A stretch of 64,000 nt of DNA. Source: JADFDG01 sp965232985. GTDB taxonomy: Bacteria; Pseudomonadota; Gammaproteobacteria; Pseudomonadales; JADFDG01. The stretch spans positions 62,001 to 126,000 of the forward strand of contig CBDDRC010000013.1 in the NCBI GenBank assembly GCA_965232985.1. The letters are read 5' to 3'. The position numbers and the translations under genes were made by a program. Of the stretch, positions 33,185 through 42,494 are shown in pieces (position 1 is the first letter of the stretch; the number at the start of each line of letters is the position of its first letter). Below the pieces are notes generated by a model. That model saw only the letters and a list, made by a program, of their open reading frames with translations. It did not search any database and was not told the DNA's origin.

Positions 33185-33796
33185 TCACGGAACGTAGCGC
33201 ACCAACACCGTCTGCGGTTTGCCGACACGTATATCAGCCCCGAGCCGGCGTTGCAGGGACTGTGCATCCTCACGCCGCAATTCCGGGCCGACCAGCACCT
33301 TGAACAGCCCATCAACCTTCTGAACGCGCGCCTTGTAGCCCGCCTGGACGAGTTTTGCGCGCAACCGTTCGGCGCCTTCGGGCGCGGCAACAGCGGTTAC
33401 CTGGACATCCCAGGCCTGAGCGAGGCCGGCCAGACGCGGATCAGCTGCCACGGGGGGTGCAACCGCAGGCGCACTGGCATCGGCTGGCACCGCTGGCGGG
33501 GTATCGGACGACGCGCTCGTGGTTGCCTCCGGGGCAACCGCTACCGGCGGAATCACCGGCACCTCCGGCAACGCTGCCTGATGCTCGCGGGCGATGTCGC
33601 CCTCGGCTTCGGGCAGTTGCGCAGGCGTTTCCGCCAGCAGCGTCGTCGCGTCCGGAACCTGCGGCGCGGGCGGCATGCGCGTATCGGCCAGCAGGGTCTG
33701 CTCATTCGCGCCGTCGAAAATCAGCGGCAATACAATCACCGCCAGCGCCATCAGGACCACGACGCCCACAATCCGGTTCTTCAACGCCTGATTCAC
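33185..33796 (-). CDS. SPOR-domain membrane protein, DedD type
   Basis: 203 residues. One N-terminal membrane helix (NRIVGVVVLMALAVIVLPLIFDG), a long Pro/Ala-rich periplasmic linker (about 35-120) and a C-terminal SPOR domain (WDVQVTAVAAPEGAERLRAKLVQAGYKARVQ to TVLVRYV) that binds denuded septal peptidoglycan. The layout and the position between folC and cvpA are those of DedD, a non-essential cell division protein. The gap of about 105 bp to cvpA is the largest within this cluster. Confidence 0.9.
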   Translation of the reverse strand: MNQALKNRIVGVVVLMALAVIVLPLIFDGANEQTLLADTRMPPAPQVPDATTLLAETPAQLPEAEGDIAREHQAALPEVPVIPPVAVAPEATTSASSDTPPAVPADASAPAVAPPVAADPRLAGLAQAWDVQVTAVAAPEGAERLRAKLVQAGYKARVQKVDGLFKVLVGPELRREDAQSLQRRLGADIRVGKPQTVLVRYVP

Positions 33797-33805
33797 GCGG
33801 CACCC

Positions 33806-35110
33806 TTAAGAGCTTTGTTGAGCGGAAACATGATGAAGCGATTGCCAGCCCAATGCAGCAAGCGCGCCGCCTGCCATGTAGAACGAGCCGACCACGAGTA
33901 CCGGCAGGCCATTGGGCTGACCGCGTGCGGCCGCCAACGCCCCGGCGACATCCGCATGCAAACCGATCTGGCTGCTGTCGATACCGGCAGCAGCCAGCGC
34001 CTGCGCAAGACGTTCGACACTCGCCGTGCGCGGGCTCGGCAGCGGCGCAATATGCCACGACGCCGCGAGCGGCTCCAGCACACACACCGCCGCTTCGATG
34101 TCCTTGTCGCCCAACATACCCAGCACGATATGAAAACGCATACCCAAACCATGCCGGGGCAGCTCACTGGTCAGAAACCGCAACGCATCGGCATTGTGGC
34201 CGACATCGATGACAATGGCCCTGCCCGGCACATCAATACGTTGATTGCGGCCCGGTAACTGCACGCTCGCCAGTGCCTGACAGACAGCATCCGGATCAAC
34301 CACAACCGGCAACAGGACAAAAGCCTGCAGCGCAGTCGCCGCATTGGCCAGCGCAAGTGATGGCACGGGCAGTGCCGCGAACGACAGCGGGCGGCAATGT
34401 GCATCGCGGCCCTGCCATGACCAATGCCCGCCCGCACCGCCTGCGTACCGGTAATCGCGCCCGGCGAGCACGCCGTCGGCACCCAGGGCATCAATCATCG
34501 CCAGCACGCTCGCCGGCGGCGTCGGATCACCCACCACGGCCGGCCGGCCAACACGAAAGATCCCGGCCTTTTCACGACCGATCGACTCGCGGGTGTCGCC
34601 CAGCCATTCCTGGTGATCCAGACCAACAGAGGTGAGCACCGCGACATCGGCATCGATGATGTTCACCGCATCAAGCCGGCCGCCCAGACCAACCTCCAGA
34701 ACCCAGGCATCTAGCCTGGCCTGCCCAAACAGCACCAGGGCCGCCAGCGTTGTGTACTCGAAATAGGTGAGCGAAATATCGCCGCGCACAGCGTCGACTG
34801 CGGCCAGCGCGCGCAGCAGCTCGTCGTCGGCAACTTCGACGCCATGGATACGAATGCGCTCGTTGAAACGCAGGATATGCGGTGAGGTATAGCAACCAAC
34901 CCGCTTGCCGTGAGCCCGCAACAAGGCATCAAGCAGCGCGGTCGTCGAGCCCTTGCCGTTGGTTCCGCTCACCATCAGCACCGGCACAGTCGGGGTCAGC
35001 ACACCCAAACGCCGGGCGACAAGACGCACCCGCTCAAGGCCCATGTCGATGGACTTCGCGTGCAGGGTTTCAAGCCAGGCGAGCCAGTCTTCGAGTCGGT
35101 GGAAACGCAT
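33806..35110 (-). CDS. folC: Bifunctional folylpolyglutamate synthase / dihydrofolate synthase FolC
   Basis: 434 residues, Mur-ligase-like. P-loop GTNGKGST at about 49-56, then YTSPHILRFNERI, FEYTTLAALVLF, EVGLGGRLDAVN and GLDHQEWLG, all typical of FolC. Adds glutamate residues to dihydropteroate and folates in the cytosol. Followed by the SPOR gene 9 bp downstream and preceded by accD (62 bp), as in Pseudomonas and E. coli. Confidence 0.97.
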   Translation of the reverse strand: MRFHRLEDWLAWLETLHAKSIDMGLERVRLVARRLGVLTPTVPVLMVSGTNGKGSTTALLDALLRAHGKRVGCYTSPHILRFNERIRIHGVEVADDELLRALAAVDAVRGDISLTYFEYTTLAALVLFGQARLDAWVLEVGLGGRLDAVNIIDADVAVLTSVGLDHQEWLGDTRESIGREKAGIFRVGRPAVVGDPTPPASVLAMIDALGADGVLAGRDYRYAGGAGGHWSWQGRDAHCRPLSFAALPVPSLALANAATALQAFVLLPVVVDPDAVCQALASVQLPGRNQRIDVPGRAIVIDVGHNADALRFLTSELPRHGLGMRFHIVLGMLGDKDIEAAVCVLEPLAASWHIAPLPSPRTASVERLAQALAAAGIDSSQIGLHADVAGALAAARGQPNGLPVLVVGSFYMAGGALAALGWQSLHHVSAQQSS

Positions 35111-35172
35111 GGGAGGGGGGCAAAAACGAAGCGGGCGCCAAGGGCGCCCGGATTGCTCAGACCCTGAATTCC

Positions 35173-36084
35173 TCAGCCTGAATGGTGTGTGAACTTGGCC
35201 AGCAAGCGATACAGGGTGTCGCGCATGTCCTTGCGATGCACGATCATGTCGATCGCGCCATGCGCCAACAGGAACTCGCTGCGCTGGAAACCTTCCGGCA
35301 ATTTCTGCCGCACCGTCTGCTCGATCACGCGCGGGCCGGCAAAACCGATCAACGCATTGGGTTCGGCGACGTTCACATCGCCCAGCATCGCGAGGCTCGC
35401 CGACACGCCGCCGTAAACCGGATCGGTCAACACGGAAATAAACGGGATGCCCTGCTCCCTCATCAACTCAAGGGCAGCGGATGTCTTGGCCATCTGCATC
35501 AGTGAAAACAGCGCTTCCTGCATGCGCGCACCGCCGGATGCGGCGAAGCATATGTACGGCAGACGCTTCTCCAGACACACCTCAACGCCCTTCACGAAGC
35601 GGGCACCCACCACCGAGCCCATCGAGCCGCCCATGAAGTTGAATTCAAAAGCGGCCGCAACCAGCGGCAAGCCCTTGATCTCGCCACGCATCACCACCAG
35701 CGCGTCAGTCTCGCCGGTATCCTTCTGGGCCTGGACGAGACGATCCTTATATTTCTTGCTGTCCTTGAACTTCAGGAAATCGATCGGGGCGAGATCGCTG
35801 GCGATCTCAATGCGACGCTCCTCGTCAAGCACCATACCCAAGCGACGGCGCGCCGGAACGCGCATGTGATGCTCGCACTTCGGGCAGACATCGAGGTTGC
35901 GCTCCAGCTCCGGCATATAAAGCACGGCATCGCACTTCGGGCACTTGCGCCAGAGACCTTCGGGAACACTGGCGCGGCGATCAGCAGCACCGGTCTTCCT
36001 GACGCCGGACGGCAGAATCCGCTCCAGCCAGTTGCCACCGGCCGTTGCTTCGTTGGTTTCGTTGGGATCGATCGGTTCGCTCAT
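35173..36084 (-). CDS. accD: Acetyl-CoA carboxylase carboxyltransferase subunit beta
   Basis: 303 residues. N-terminal zinc ribbon with C48-C51 and C67-C70 (KCPKCD and VCPKCEHH), then the carboxyltransferase core (ALVVMRGEIKGLPLVAAAFEF, FMGGSMGSVVGARF, SGGARMQEALFSLMQMAK). Works with AccA, BC and BCCP in the first step of fatty acid synthesis. Start overlaps the trpA stop by 4 bp (ATGA), coupling the two. Confidence 0.97.
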   Translation of the reverse strand: MSEPIDPNETNEATAGGNWLERILPSGVRKTGAADRRASVPEGLWRKCPKCDAVLYMPELERNLDVCPKCEHHMRVPARRRLGMVLDEERRIEIASDLAPIDFLKFKDSKKYKDRLVQAQKDTGETDALVVMRGEIKGLPLVAAAFEFNFMGGSMGSVVGARFVKGVEVCLEKRLPYICFAASGGARMQEALFSLMQMAKTSAALELMREQGIPFISVLTDPVYGGVSASLAMLGDVNVAEPNALIGFAGPRVIEQTVRQKLPEGFQRSEFLLAHGAIDMIVHRKDMRDTLYRLLAKFTHHSG

Positions 36085-36887
36085 GTCTTGTCCATTGCCA
36101 GCCGCATCTGCCGCAGTATCCCGGAGATTTCCGCGAGGATACGCGCCGGATCGGCGACATGTTGCTCGATCTTCCTGACCAGGGCACTGCCAACGACCAC
36201 CCCGTCAGAGACGCGGCCGACCGCAGCAGCAGTTTCAGCATCCTTTATGCCAAAGCCCACCCCGATGGGCAAACGGGCAATATTGCGAATTGTTTCGACT
36301 TTGCGGGCAACTTCGTCGACATCGATGGTTGCTGCCCCGGTTACACCCTTCAGCGAAACATAGTACAGGTAGCCGGAACCCTGCTTGGCAACCAGTTTCA
36401 GGCGCGCTTCGGTCGTGGTCGGGGCCAGCAGGTAAATCACATCCAGGCCGGCACGGCGGGCCAACGTCACCAGCTCATCAGCCTCCTCGGGCGGCAAATC
36501 GACGACCAGCACCCCATCCACCCCGGCCGCGCTCGCCGCCTGTACGAAGGTGGCGTAGCCCATGGCCTCGATCGGGTTCAGGTAGCCCATAAGCACCACC
36601 GGCGTCCTGGCATCCGTGCGGCGGAACTCGGCAACCATGCCGAGGACGCTATTCAGCGTGGCACCGTGTTGCAGGGCGCGTTCATGGGCCAACTGGATGA
36701 CCGGGCCATCCGCCATCGGATCCGAGAACGGAAAGCCCAATTCGATGATATCCACCCCGGCCGCGACCATGGCGTGCATCAGCGGCACCGTGGTTGCCGG
36801 GTTTGGATCGCCGGCGGTGATATAGGGAATCAGCGCCTTGCGACCGGCAGTGGCGAGACGGGAAAAAGTTGCTGCGATTCGACTCAT
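36081..36887 (-). CDS. trpA: Tryptophan synthase alpha chain
   Basis: 268 residues from ATG 36887 (GGGAAG upstream); an in-frame ATG 27 bp earlier is less likely. With this start the catalytic residues are Glu49 and Asp60 (IELGFPFSDPMADGP), the same numbers as in Salmonella TrpA. TIM barrel that cleaves indole-3-glycerol phosphate and passes indole to TrpB. Overlaps accD by 4 bp; 37 bp downstream of trpB. Confidence 0.97.
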   Translation of the reverse strand: MSRIAATFSRLATAGRKALIPYITAGDPNPATTVPLMHAMVAAGVDIIELGFPFSDPMADGPVIQLAHERALQHGATLNSVLGMVAEFRRTDARTPVVLMGYLNPIEAMGYATFVQAASAAGVDGVLVVDLPPEEADELVTLARRAGLDVIYLLAPTTTEARLKLVAKQGSGYLYYVSLKGVTGAATIDVDEVARKVETIRNIARLPIGVGFGIKDAETAAAVGRVSDGVVVGSALVRKIEQHVADPARILAEISGILRQMRLAMDKT

Positions 36888-36924
36888 GTCACTTCCCAAG
36901 ATGGCACTGCCCAAAAGGTGGGTC

Positions 36925-38160
36925 TCAAAGCGTTATCCCGTCGATGCGGGCGATGGTGAGGATGTCCTTGTCGCCACGCCCGGAAAGGTTGATGACGATC
37001 GACTGGTCCGGCCGCAGGGTCGGCGCCAGTTTTTGCACATAGGCAACCGCATGACTCGACTCCAGCGCCGGCATGATGCCCTCGGTCTGCGTCAGGGTGC
37101 GAAAAGCAGCCAGCGCCTCGGTATCGGTCACCGACACGTAATTCACCCGACCAAGATCTTTCAACCAGGCATGCTCGGGGCCAACACCGGGGTAATCAAG
37201 GCCGGCGGATACCGAATGGGTCTCGATGATCTGGCCATCGGCATCTTCCATCAGATACGTACGATTGCCGTGCAGCACACCCGGGCGGCCGGCCGACAGT
37301 GGCGCGGCGTGGCGGCCCGTCTCGATGCCGTCACCACCGGCCTCGACGCCGTACATTTTCACCGACTCATCGGTGAGAAACGGATGAAACAGCCCGATGG
37401 CGTTCGAGCCACCACCGACGCAGGCCACCAGCGCATCGGGCAGGCGACCGGTTTGCGCGAGACACTGCGCGCGCGCTTCGCGGCCGATCACGCTCTGGAA
37501 ATCGCGCACCAGCATCGGGTACGGGTGCGGGCCGGCAACGGTGCCGATGATGTAGAACGTGTCGTCGACGTTGGTGACCCAATCACGCATCGCCTCGTTC
37601 ATCGCGTCCTTGAGTGTCTTCGAGCCGCTGGTAACCGGAATCACTTCCGCACCCAGCAATTTCATGCGGTAGACGTTCAGTGACTGACGCTGCACATCCT
37701 CGCTGCCCATATAGACCTGGCACTTCAAACCCAGGCGCGCAGCCACCGTTGCCGTGGCAACGCCGTGCTGGCCGGCACCGGTCTCGGCGATTACCCGCGG
37801 CTTGCCGAGGAATTTCGCCAGCAACGCCTGGCCAATGGTGTTGTTCACCTTGTGCGCGCCGGTGTGATTGAGATCTTCACGCTTGAGATAAACCTGCGCG
37901 CCACCAAGGATGCGGCTCCAGCGTTCAGCGTGATAAAGCGGCGACGGCCGACCGACGTAAAACGCCAGATCGCGATCGAACTCGGCGCGAAAATCCGGAT
38001 CGTCCTTCAGCCGCGCATAAGCGCTCTCAAGCTCCTCAAGCGCTGCCATCAGCGTTTCGGAAACAAAACGACCACCGTAAATGCCGAAGTGACCACGGGC
38101 ATCGGGAAACTGCGCGTAGTCAATCTTCTTTTGTGTAGGGTTAATCTTCTGCGCTGACAC
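36925..38160 (-). CDS. trpB: Tryptophan synthase beta chain
   Basis: 411 residues from GTG 38160, chosen because AAGGAG stands 6 bp before it; a longer reading from 38229 would overlap trpF deeply and lacks family similarity. PLP lysine K104 (NHTGAHKVNN), GAGQHGVATA, and the phosphate-binding GGGSNAIG are present. Condenses indole with serine. The start lies inside the end of trpF (20 bp overlap), so the trpF-trpB-trpA-accD set is translationally linked. Confidence 0.97.
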   Translation of the reverse strand: MSAQKINPTQKKIDYAQFPDARGHFGIYGGRFVSETLMAALEELESAYARLKDDPDFRAEFDRDLAFYVGRPSPLYHAERWSRILGGAQVYLKREDLNHTGAHKVNNTIGQALLAKFLGKPRVIAETGAGQHGVATATVAARLGLKCQVYMGSEDVQRQSLNVYRMKLLGAEVIPVTSGSKTLKDAMNEAMRDWVTNVDDTFYIIGTVAGPHPYPMLVRDFQSVIGREARAQCLAQTGRLPDALVACVGGGSNAIGLFHPFLTDESVKMYGVEAGGDGIETGRHAAPLSAGRPGVLHGNRTYLMEDADGQIIETHSVSAGLDYPGVGPEHAWLKDLGRVNYVSVTDTEALAAFRTLTQTEGIMPALESSHAVAYVQKLAPTLRPDQSIVINLSGRGDKDILTIARIDGITL

Positions 38161-38779
38161 GTCTTGCTCCTTCGATAAATGCTGCCATGCGGGCGCGATC
38201 CTTGATGCCTTTGGCCACCTCGACCCCACCGCTTACATCAACGGCAAACGGGCGGACCATGCGGATTGCATCACCAACGTTTTCCGGCGTGAGTCCGCCA
38301 GCCAGCACGAGCGGCTGTGCCAGATCGCGCGGAATCAGCGTCCAGTCGAACCGGCTGCCAGTACCACCGGGGACGCCATCAACAAAAGCATCCAGCAACA
38401 AAGCGCGCGCACCGGCATAACGTTGTGCAGCCGCGCGCAGATCGGTTGCGGCGTTAACACGCAGCGCCTTGATCCACGGCCGGTGATACCGGGCGCCTTG
38501 TTCGGCACAGTGTTCCGGCGACTCGTCACCATGGAACTGCAACAGGTCACAGCCGGCATCGAGAGCCGCCGCAATCTCAGCGTCGGCAGGATCGACAAAC
38601 AGACCAACGGCAGTCACGAACGGCGGCAGCCGACGAATGATGGCCGTCGCCCGTGCCGGCGCGATAAAACGCGGGCTCTGCGGCCAAAATACGAACCCGA
38701 GCGCATCCACACCCAAGTCAACCGCAGCCTGGGCGTCTTCGAGTCGGGTAATGCCGCAAATCTTGATTCGGACACGCAC
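38141..38779 (-). CDS. trpF: Phosphoribosylanthranilate isomerase
   Basis: 212 residues from GTG 38779 (VRVRIKICGITR). The reading frame is open upstream to 38875, into the end of truA, but that part is not TrpF-like. Family motifs: KICGITRLEDA with the catalytic Cys, GFVFWPQSPR, FHGDE, LLLDAF with the catalytic Asp, and VLAGGLTPENV, DVSGGVE. Stand-alone TrpF, not fused to TrpC. The ribosome-binding site is weak. Confidence 0.95.
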   Translation of the reverse strand: MRVRIKICGITRLEDAQAAVDLGVDALGFVFWPQSPRFIAPARATAIIRRLPPFVTAVGLFVDPADAEIAAALDAGCDLLQFHGDESPEHCAEQGARYHRPWIKALRVNAATDLRAAAQRYAGARALLLDAFVDGVPGGTGSRFDWTLIPRDLAQPLVLAGGLTPENVGDAIRMVRPFAVDVSGGVEVAKGIKDRARMAAFIEGARRVSAED

Positions 38780-38813
38780 TGCAGGATTTTTCTGCCCTTC
38801 GCGCGAAATGGCG

Positions 38814-39617
38814 CTACGGGGAGTCTGGTTGGCCGGCAAGGAAGAAGGGTCCGGGAGGCTCCCGGGGTATGGCAAAACGCCCGGGATATTCTACCTGAAC
38901 AAGGTACAGGCCATAAGGCGGCGCCGTGGCCGCCGCCAGGCACCTGTTGCGCGCCTGCAGCAGTTGCGTAACCCAGTCGACGGGCTGCTTGCCGGTGCCG
39001 ACATCCATCAACACGCCAGCAATGTTGCGGACCATGTGATGGAGGAATGCATTGGCACGCACCTCGATCACCACCAGATTGCCGAGACGGCGTACCTGCA
39101 GTTCAGACAGATAACGCATCGGCGTTTTCGATTGGCAACCTGCCGCCCGGAATGACGAAAAGTCATGTTCGCCGATCAGGTGATTTGCCGCTGCCTGCAT
39201 GCGGACGACATCCAGTGGCCGGAAGTTCCAGCTGACGAGCGACCCGAAAAGCGCCGGGCGGATCGGTTCGTTGAGGATTACATAGCGGTAGCGACGGGCA
39301 CAGGCGCTATGACGTGCGTGAAAATCGTCGGCTACCCGGACTGCCCAGCGCACCACAACATCAGTGGGCAAGCCCGAGTTGACGCCCAGTACCCAGGCCC
39401 GCATATCCCGCTCGGCTGTGGTATCGAAATGCACAACCTGGCCGGTGGCGTGAACACCGGCATCGGTGCGGCCCGCGCAAACGACCGTGACCGGATGGGC
39501 CGCGACACCGGACACCGCCCTGTCGACGCGATACTGGACGGAATCGACCCCCGGCCCCTGCGCCTGCCAGCCGTGATAGCGGGTGCCGTCATATTCAATG
39601 CCCAGAGCGATACGCAA
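38814..39617 (-). CDS. truA: tRNA pseudouridine(38-40) synthase TruA
   Basis: 267 residues. The catalytic Asp52 lies in CAGRTDAGVHATGQVVHFDT; other family segments are IEYDGTRYHGWQAQ, FHARHSACARRYRYVILN and NAFLHHMVRNIAGVLMDVG. Modifies U38-U40 in the anticodon stem-loop. Sits between fimV and trpF as in Pseudomonas. It has a slightly extended Pro-rich C-terminus. Confidence 0.96.
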   Translation of the reverse strand: MRIALGIEYDGTRYHGWQAQGPGVDSVQYRVDRAVSGVAAHPVTVVCAGRTDAGVHATGQVVHFDTTAERDMRAWVLGVNSGLPTDVVVRWAVRVADDFHARHSACARRYRYVILNEPIRPALFGSLVSWNFRPLDVVRMQAAANHLIGEHDFSSFRAAGCQSKTPMRYLSELQVRRLGNLVVIEVRANAFLHHMVRNIAGVLMDVGTGKQPVDWVTQLLQARNRCLAAATAPPYGLYLVQVEYPGRFAIPREPPGPFFLAGQPDSP

Positions 39618-39644
39618 ACGCCACCGCGCTCCACCGCAAAGCGA

Positions 39645-42344
39645 TCAGCCGACCGAGGCCAGCAATTTCTGTGCTTCGGCTTTTTGCGCCGGCTTACCTT
39701 CAGCGACTACCTCATTGAGGATGTCGCGCGCACCCTCGGCATCGCCCATGTCGATGTAGGCCCGTGCCAGATCGAGTTTCGTTGCGTTCTCATCGCTGTC
39801 GGCGAGAAAATCAAAATCGTCGCCGCCAGTAACCGCTGCCTCACCACCTGCGCCTTCGTCTGCCAGATCAGCCTGCAGGTCGGCAAGCTCGGACTCGAGA
39901 TCAAGCTCGCCAGCGGCGGCCACCTCCTCTTCCAGCGTGAGCCCGTCAGACTCCTCGACAACGGCCGGCTCGGCAGCAAAACTAATCTCCTCGTCCGCGA
40001 CATTGGCACCCGCAGCTTCCAGCGAGAGATCATCTTCGAGCAAGAACTCTTCCGTGGCAGCAGCTACCGGCTTCTCTTCCTCCAGCGTGAACTCGCCAAA
40101 ATCGACATCATCAAGAGACATCTCTTCGGCATCGGCATCGACAGCCGCTTTTGGACGTACGCCCGTTTTCGAACCGGCATCACTACTGAAGTCGCCGAGT
40201 GAGAAATCGAGCGCGTTATCAACCGCAGCCGGAGCTGCAACGTCTTCCGGCATATCGAACGAGAGTTCTTCGCTGGCTACCGGCTCCTGTTTGCCGCCGG
40301 AAAATTCCAGCGCCAGATCATCGAGACTGGGCAGTTTTTCTTCGGCTACTGCCGCTGCACCAGCTGTCGCCGAAGTTGCGCCGCCACCAACGCGCGCCAG
40401 CACCGCAGCAGCCTGGCGCCGGATATCAGGATTTTTGCTGTTGGCAACAGCGGCCGCCTGCTCACGCGCAGAGTCGGTATCGCCCATCTCGGCGTAGACA
40501 TCCGCAAGCTTGACGCGGATTTCGTCGCGCTCCGGCTCGCGCTGCAGCGCGGCGTACAGAATATCGGCCGCATGCTGAAACCGGCCATAGGCCATATACA
40601 TGTCTGCTTCGCCCAGCGGATCGGCACTTTCACCGCCTTCTGTTGCACGCGTACTGGCGTGATCCGCATCACCAAGATCGCTTGCGTCATTGTCGCCGAG
40701 GTTAAGGTCCTGCAGCTGAGCCAGATCTTCAGCTATCTGGGCCTCATGCGTTTCTTCGATTGCATAGTCTGTAGAAACACTGGCAGCGGTACCCTTTTTC
40801 CTGCGCCAGAACCAGAAACCAATCCCGCCAACCAGCAACGTCGCAAGACCCGCAAGTGGCAACAGCATCGACGAGCCACTGGCGCTGTCGCTCACCTGCT
40901 CCGGCTTTTTCTTGATTTCCTTCTTCGCTGGCTTTGACTGCTCGGGCTCGACCACCTTATCGGCAGCAGGCTCAGGCACAACGGCACTTTCAGCCGCCGC
41001 AGCGGCAGTCCCGGCAACAGCCGTTTCCGTCACCGACTGCGGCGCCTCAACCGGCGGCATGCCCTTTTCCTTGCGCAGGCGATTCAATTCTTTCTGCAGG
41101 TCGGCAATCTGGGTGTTCTTCATCGCGAGCAATTTGTCACTCGCCTTCACCTGCTGACCGAGGTCAGTAAGACGCGAAGCGAGCTCCTTGTTCTCACGCG
41201 CAGCCTTGTCAAGACCTTCTTCAGCAATGGCCAACTGGTTTTGCAGCGCGTCGAGTTCCTTGCCGCCTGCGGCCTTGCCAGACTTGGCGGACGCCGTTGG
41301 TGCCACCAGCGTCACTTCACCGGCACCGGTGCCCTTTTTCGCAGACCTCTTGCCCGTCGCGGTCTTGCCGGCTTCAAGCTGCGCACCCTCGGACGGCAGC
41401 GCAGCCGCGCGACTATCGAGCAGCTCGCGCCAAGCGCGGTTCTGGGCGGTGAAAGCACTTCTTGCCTCAGCCGTACTGATCTGCTGGATTTCCGTTTCGG
41501 CGGGTATCCTCAGCACATAACCCTTTTTTACCAGATTGATATTTCCCTTGATGAATGCGCCCTCGTTGGCGCGCTGAATCGCCATCATGGTCTGCTGAAC
41601 GTTGGCGCCACCGCGATGACGCGCCGCGATTTCCCACATGGTGTCATGGGCCTGGACACGGTACTCACCCTCAACGGCCGCCGGCTGGAGAGCCTGTGTA
41701 GGCGTTGGCGCAGCCACCGGTTGCAGTTCAACGGCACCAGCGACCACGCCCGACGGCGGCGGCGGCAGCGAGTTGTCAGCCGGCGGCAGTGCCAGCACCG
41801 GCGTAGCGACAGCGGACGACGCGACATCCGACGCAGGCACAGCGGGTTCGGTGACAGGCTCAACGATCGGCTCGGCAGCAACCACAGGCGGTGGTGCCAG
41901 CACGACGATCGGCTCGGACATCGCCGTCGGCGCAACGCCGGTTTTGTAGAGCGGCGGATCGAGCAGAATGGTGTATTCGCGCAGCATGCGGCCCTGCGGC
42001 CACTGCACTTGCATCAGGAAATTGAGAAACGGCTCGGTGACCGGCTTGGTGCTGCGTGCCACGACGACGAGGTGCCCGTCGCCACGCTGCTCAATCTCGA
42101 AACGGATATCACTGAGGAAAAAAACGCGCTCGACACCCACGCGCGCAAACTCTTCCGGCGACGCAATCGTCGCGATGACCTCCTCGGGCGCCAGATCCTT
42201 GGTTTGAATCAGTTCGACTTCGAGATCAAGCGGCTGATTGAGGTAAGACTTGAGGGTGTACTCACCCACGCCGAGCGCAAAAGCGAACCCTGGCAGCAAG
42301 AGACCGGCGCTCAGGATTGCCGCGGCGAGTTTGTTTCGAACCAT
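39645..42344 (-). CDS. fimV: FimV-type peptidoglycan-binding polar hub protein
   Basis: 899 residues from ATG 42344 (AAGGA upstream). Signal peptide 1-22 (AAAILSAGLLLPGFAFA), FimV N-terminal domain (LKSYLNQPLDLEVELIQTKDL), LysM domain about 228-280 (YRVQAHDTMWEIAARH), a coiled coil (about 365-435), one membrane helix about 525-545 (LLPLAGLATLLVGGIGFWFW), an acidic cytoplasmic region with TPR-like repeats (YMAYGRFQHAADILYAAL) and the conserved FimV C-terminal domain (KLDLARAYIDMGDAEGARDIL). In Pseudomonas FimV organises polar type IV pilus and cAMP signalling components, so twitching motility is likely. Located between asd and truA as in Pseudomonas. Confidence 0.95.
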   Translation of the reverse strand: MVRNKLAAAILSAGLLLPGFAFALGVGEYTLKSYLNQPLDLEVELIQTKDLAPEEVIATIASPEEFARVGVERVFFLSDIRFEIEQRGDGHLVVVARSTKPVTEPFLNFLMQVQWPQGRMLREYTILLDPPLYKTGVAPTAMSEPIVVLAPPPVVAAEPIVEPVTEPAVPASDVASSAVATPVLALPPADNSLPPPPSGVVAGAVELQPVAAPTPTQALQPAAVEGEYRVQAHDTMWEIAARHRGGANVQQTMMAIQRANEGAFIKGNINLVKKGYVLRIPAETEIQQISTAEARSAFTAQNRAWRELLDSRAAALPSEGAQLEAGKTATGKRSAKKGTGAGEVTLVAPTASAKSGKAAGGKELDALQNQLAIAEEGLDKAARENKELASRLTDLGQQVKASDKLLAMKNTQIADLQKELNRLRKEKGMPPVEAPQSVTETAVAGTAAAAAESAVVPEPAADKVVEPEQSKPAKKEIKKKPEQVSDSASGSSMLLPLAGLATLLVGGIGFWFWRRKKGTAASVSTDYAIEETHEAQIAEDLAQLQDLNLGDNDASDLGDADHASTRATEGGESADPLGEADMYMAYGRFQHAADILYAALQREPERDEIRVKLADVYAEMGDTDSAREQAAAVANSKNPDIRRQAAAVLARVGGGATSATAGAAAVAEEKLPSLDDLALEFSGGKQEPVASEELSFDMPEDVAAPAAVDNALDFSLGDFSSDAGSKTGVRPKAAVDADAEEMSLDDVDFGEFTLEEEKPVAAATEEFLLEDDLSLEAAGANVADEEISFAAEPAVVEESDGLTLEEEVAAAGELDLESELADLQADLADEGAGGEAAVTGGDDFDFLADSDENATKLDLARAYIDMGDAEGARDILNEVVAEGKPAQKAEAQKLLASVG

Positions 42345-42494
42345 TGCCCCATCCTTCTCGTCGTTGTTGTTGTCCCCGGCGCCGAGGATTGTGTGATGGC
42401 AACCTGCAACAGGAGGGCCGCCGGAGCGTGACAAAGGTCACAATAGGGCCTGCCCAACCTAGAAACACTCTAACGTAGTGCGGCTAACTATCCA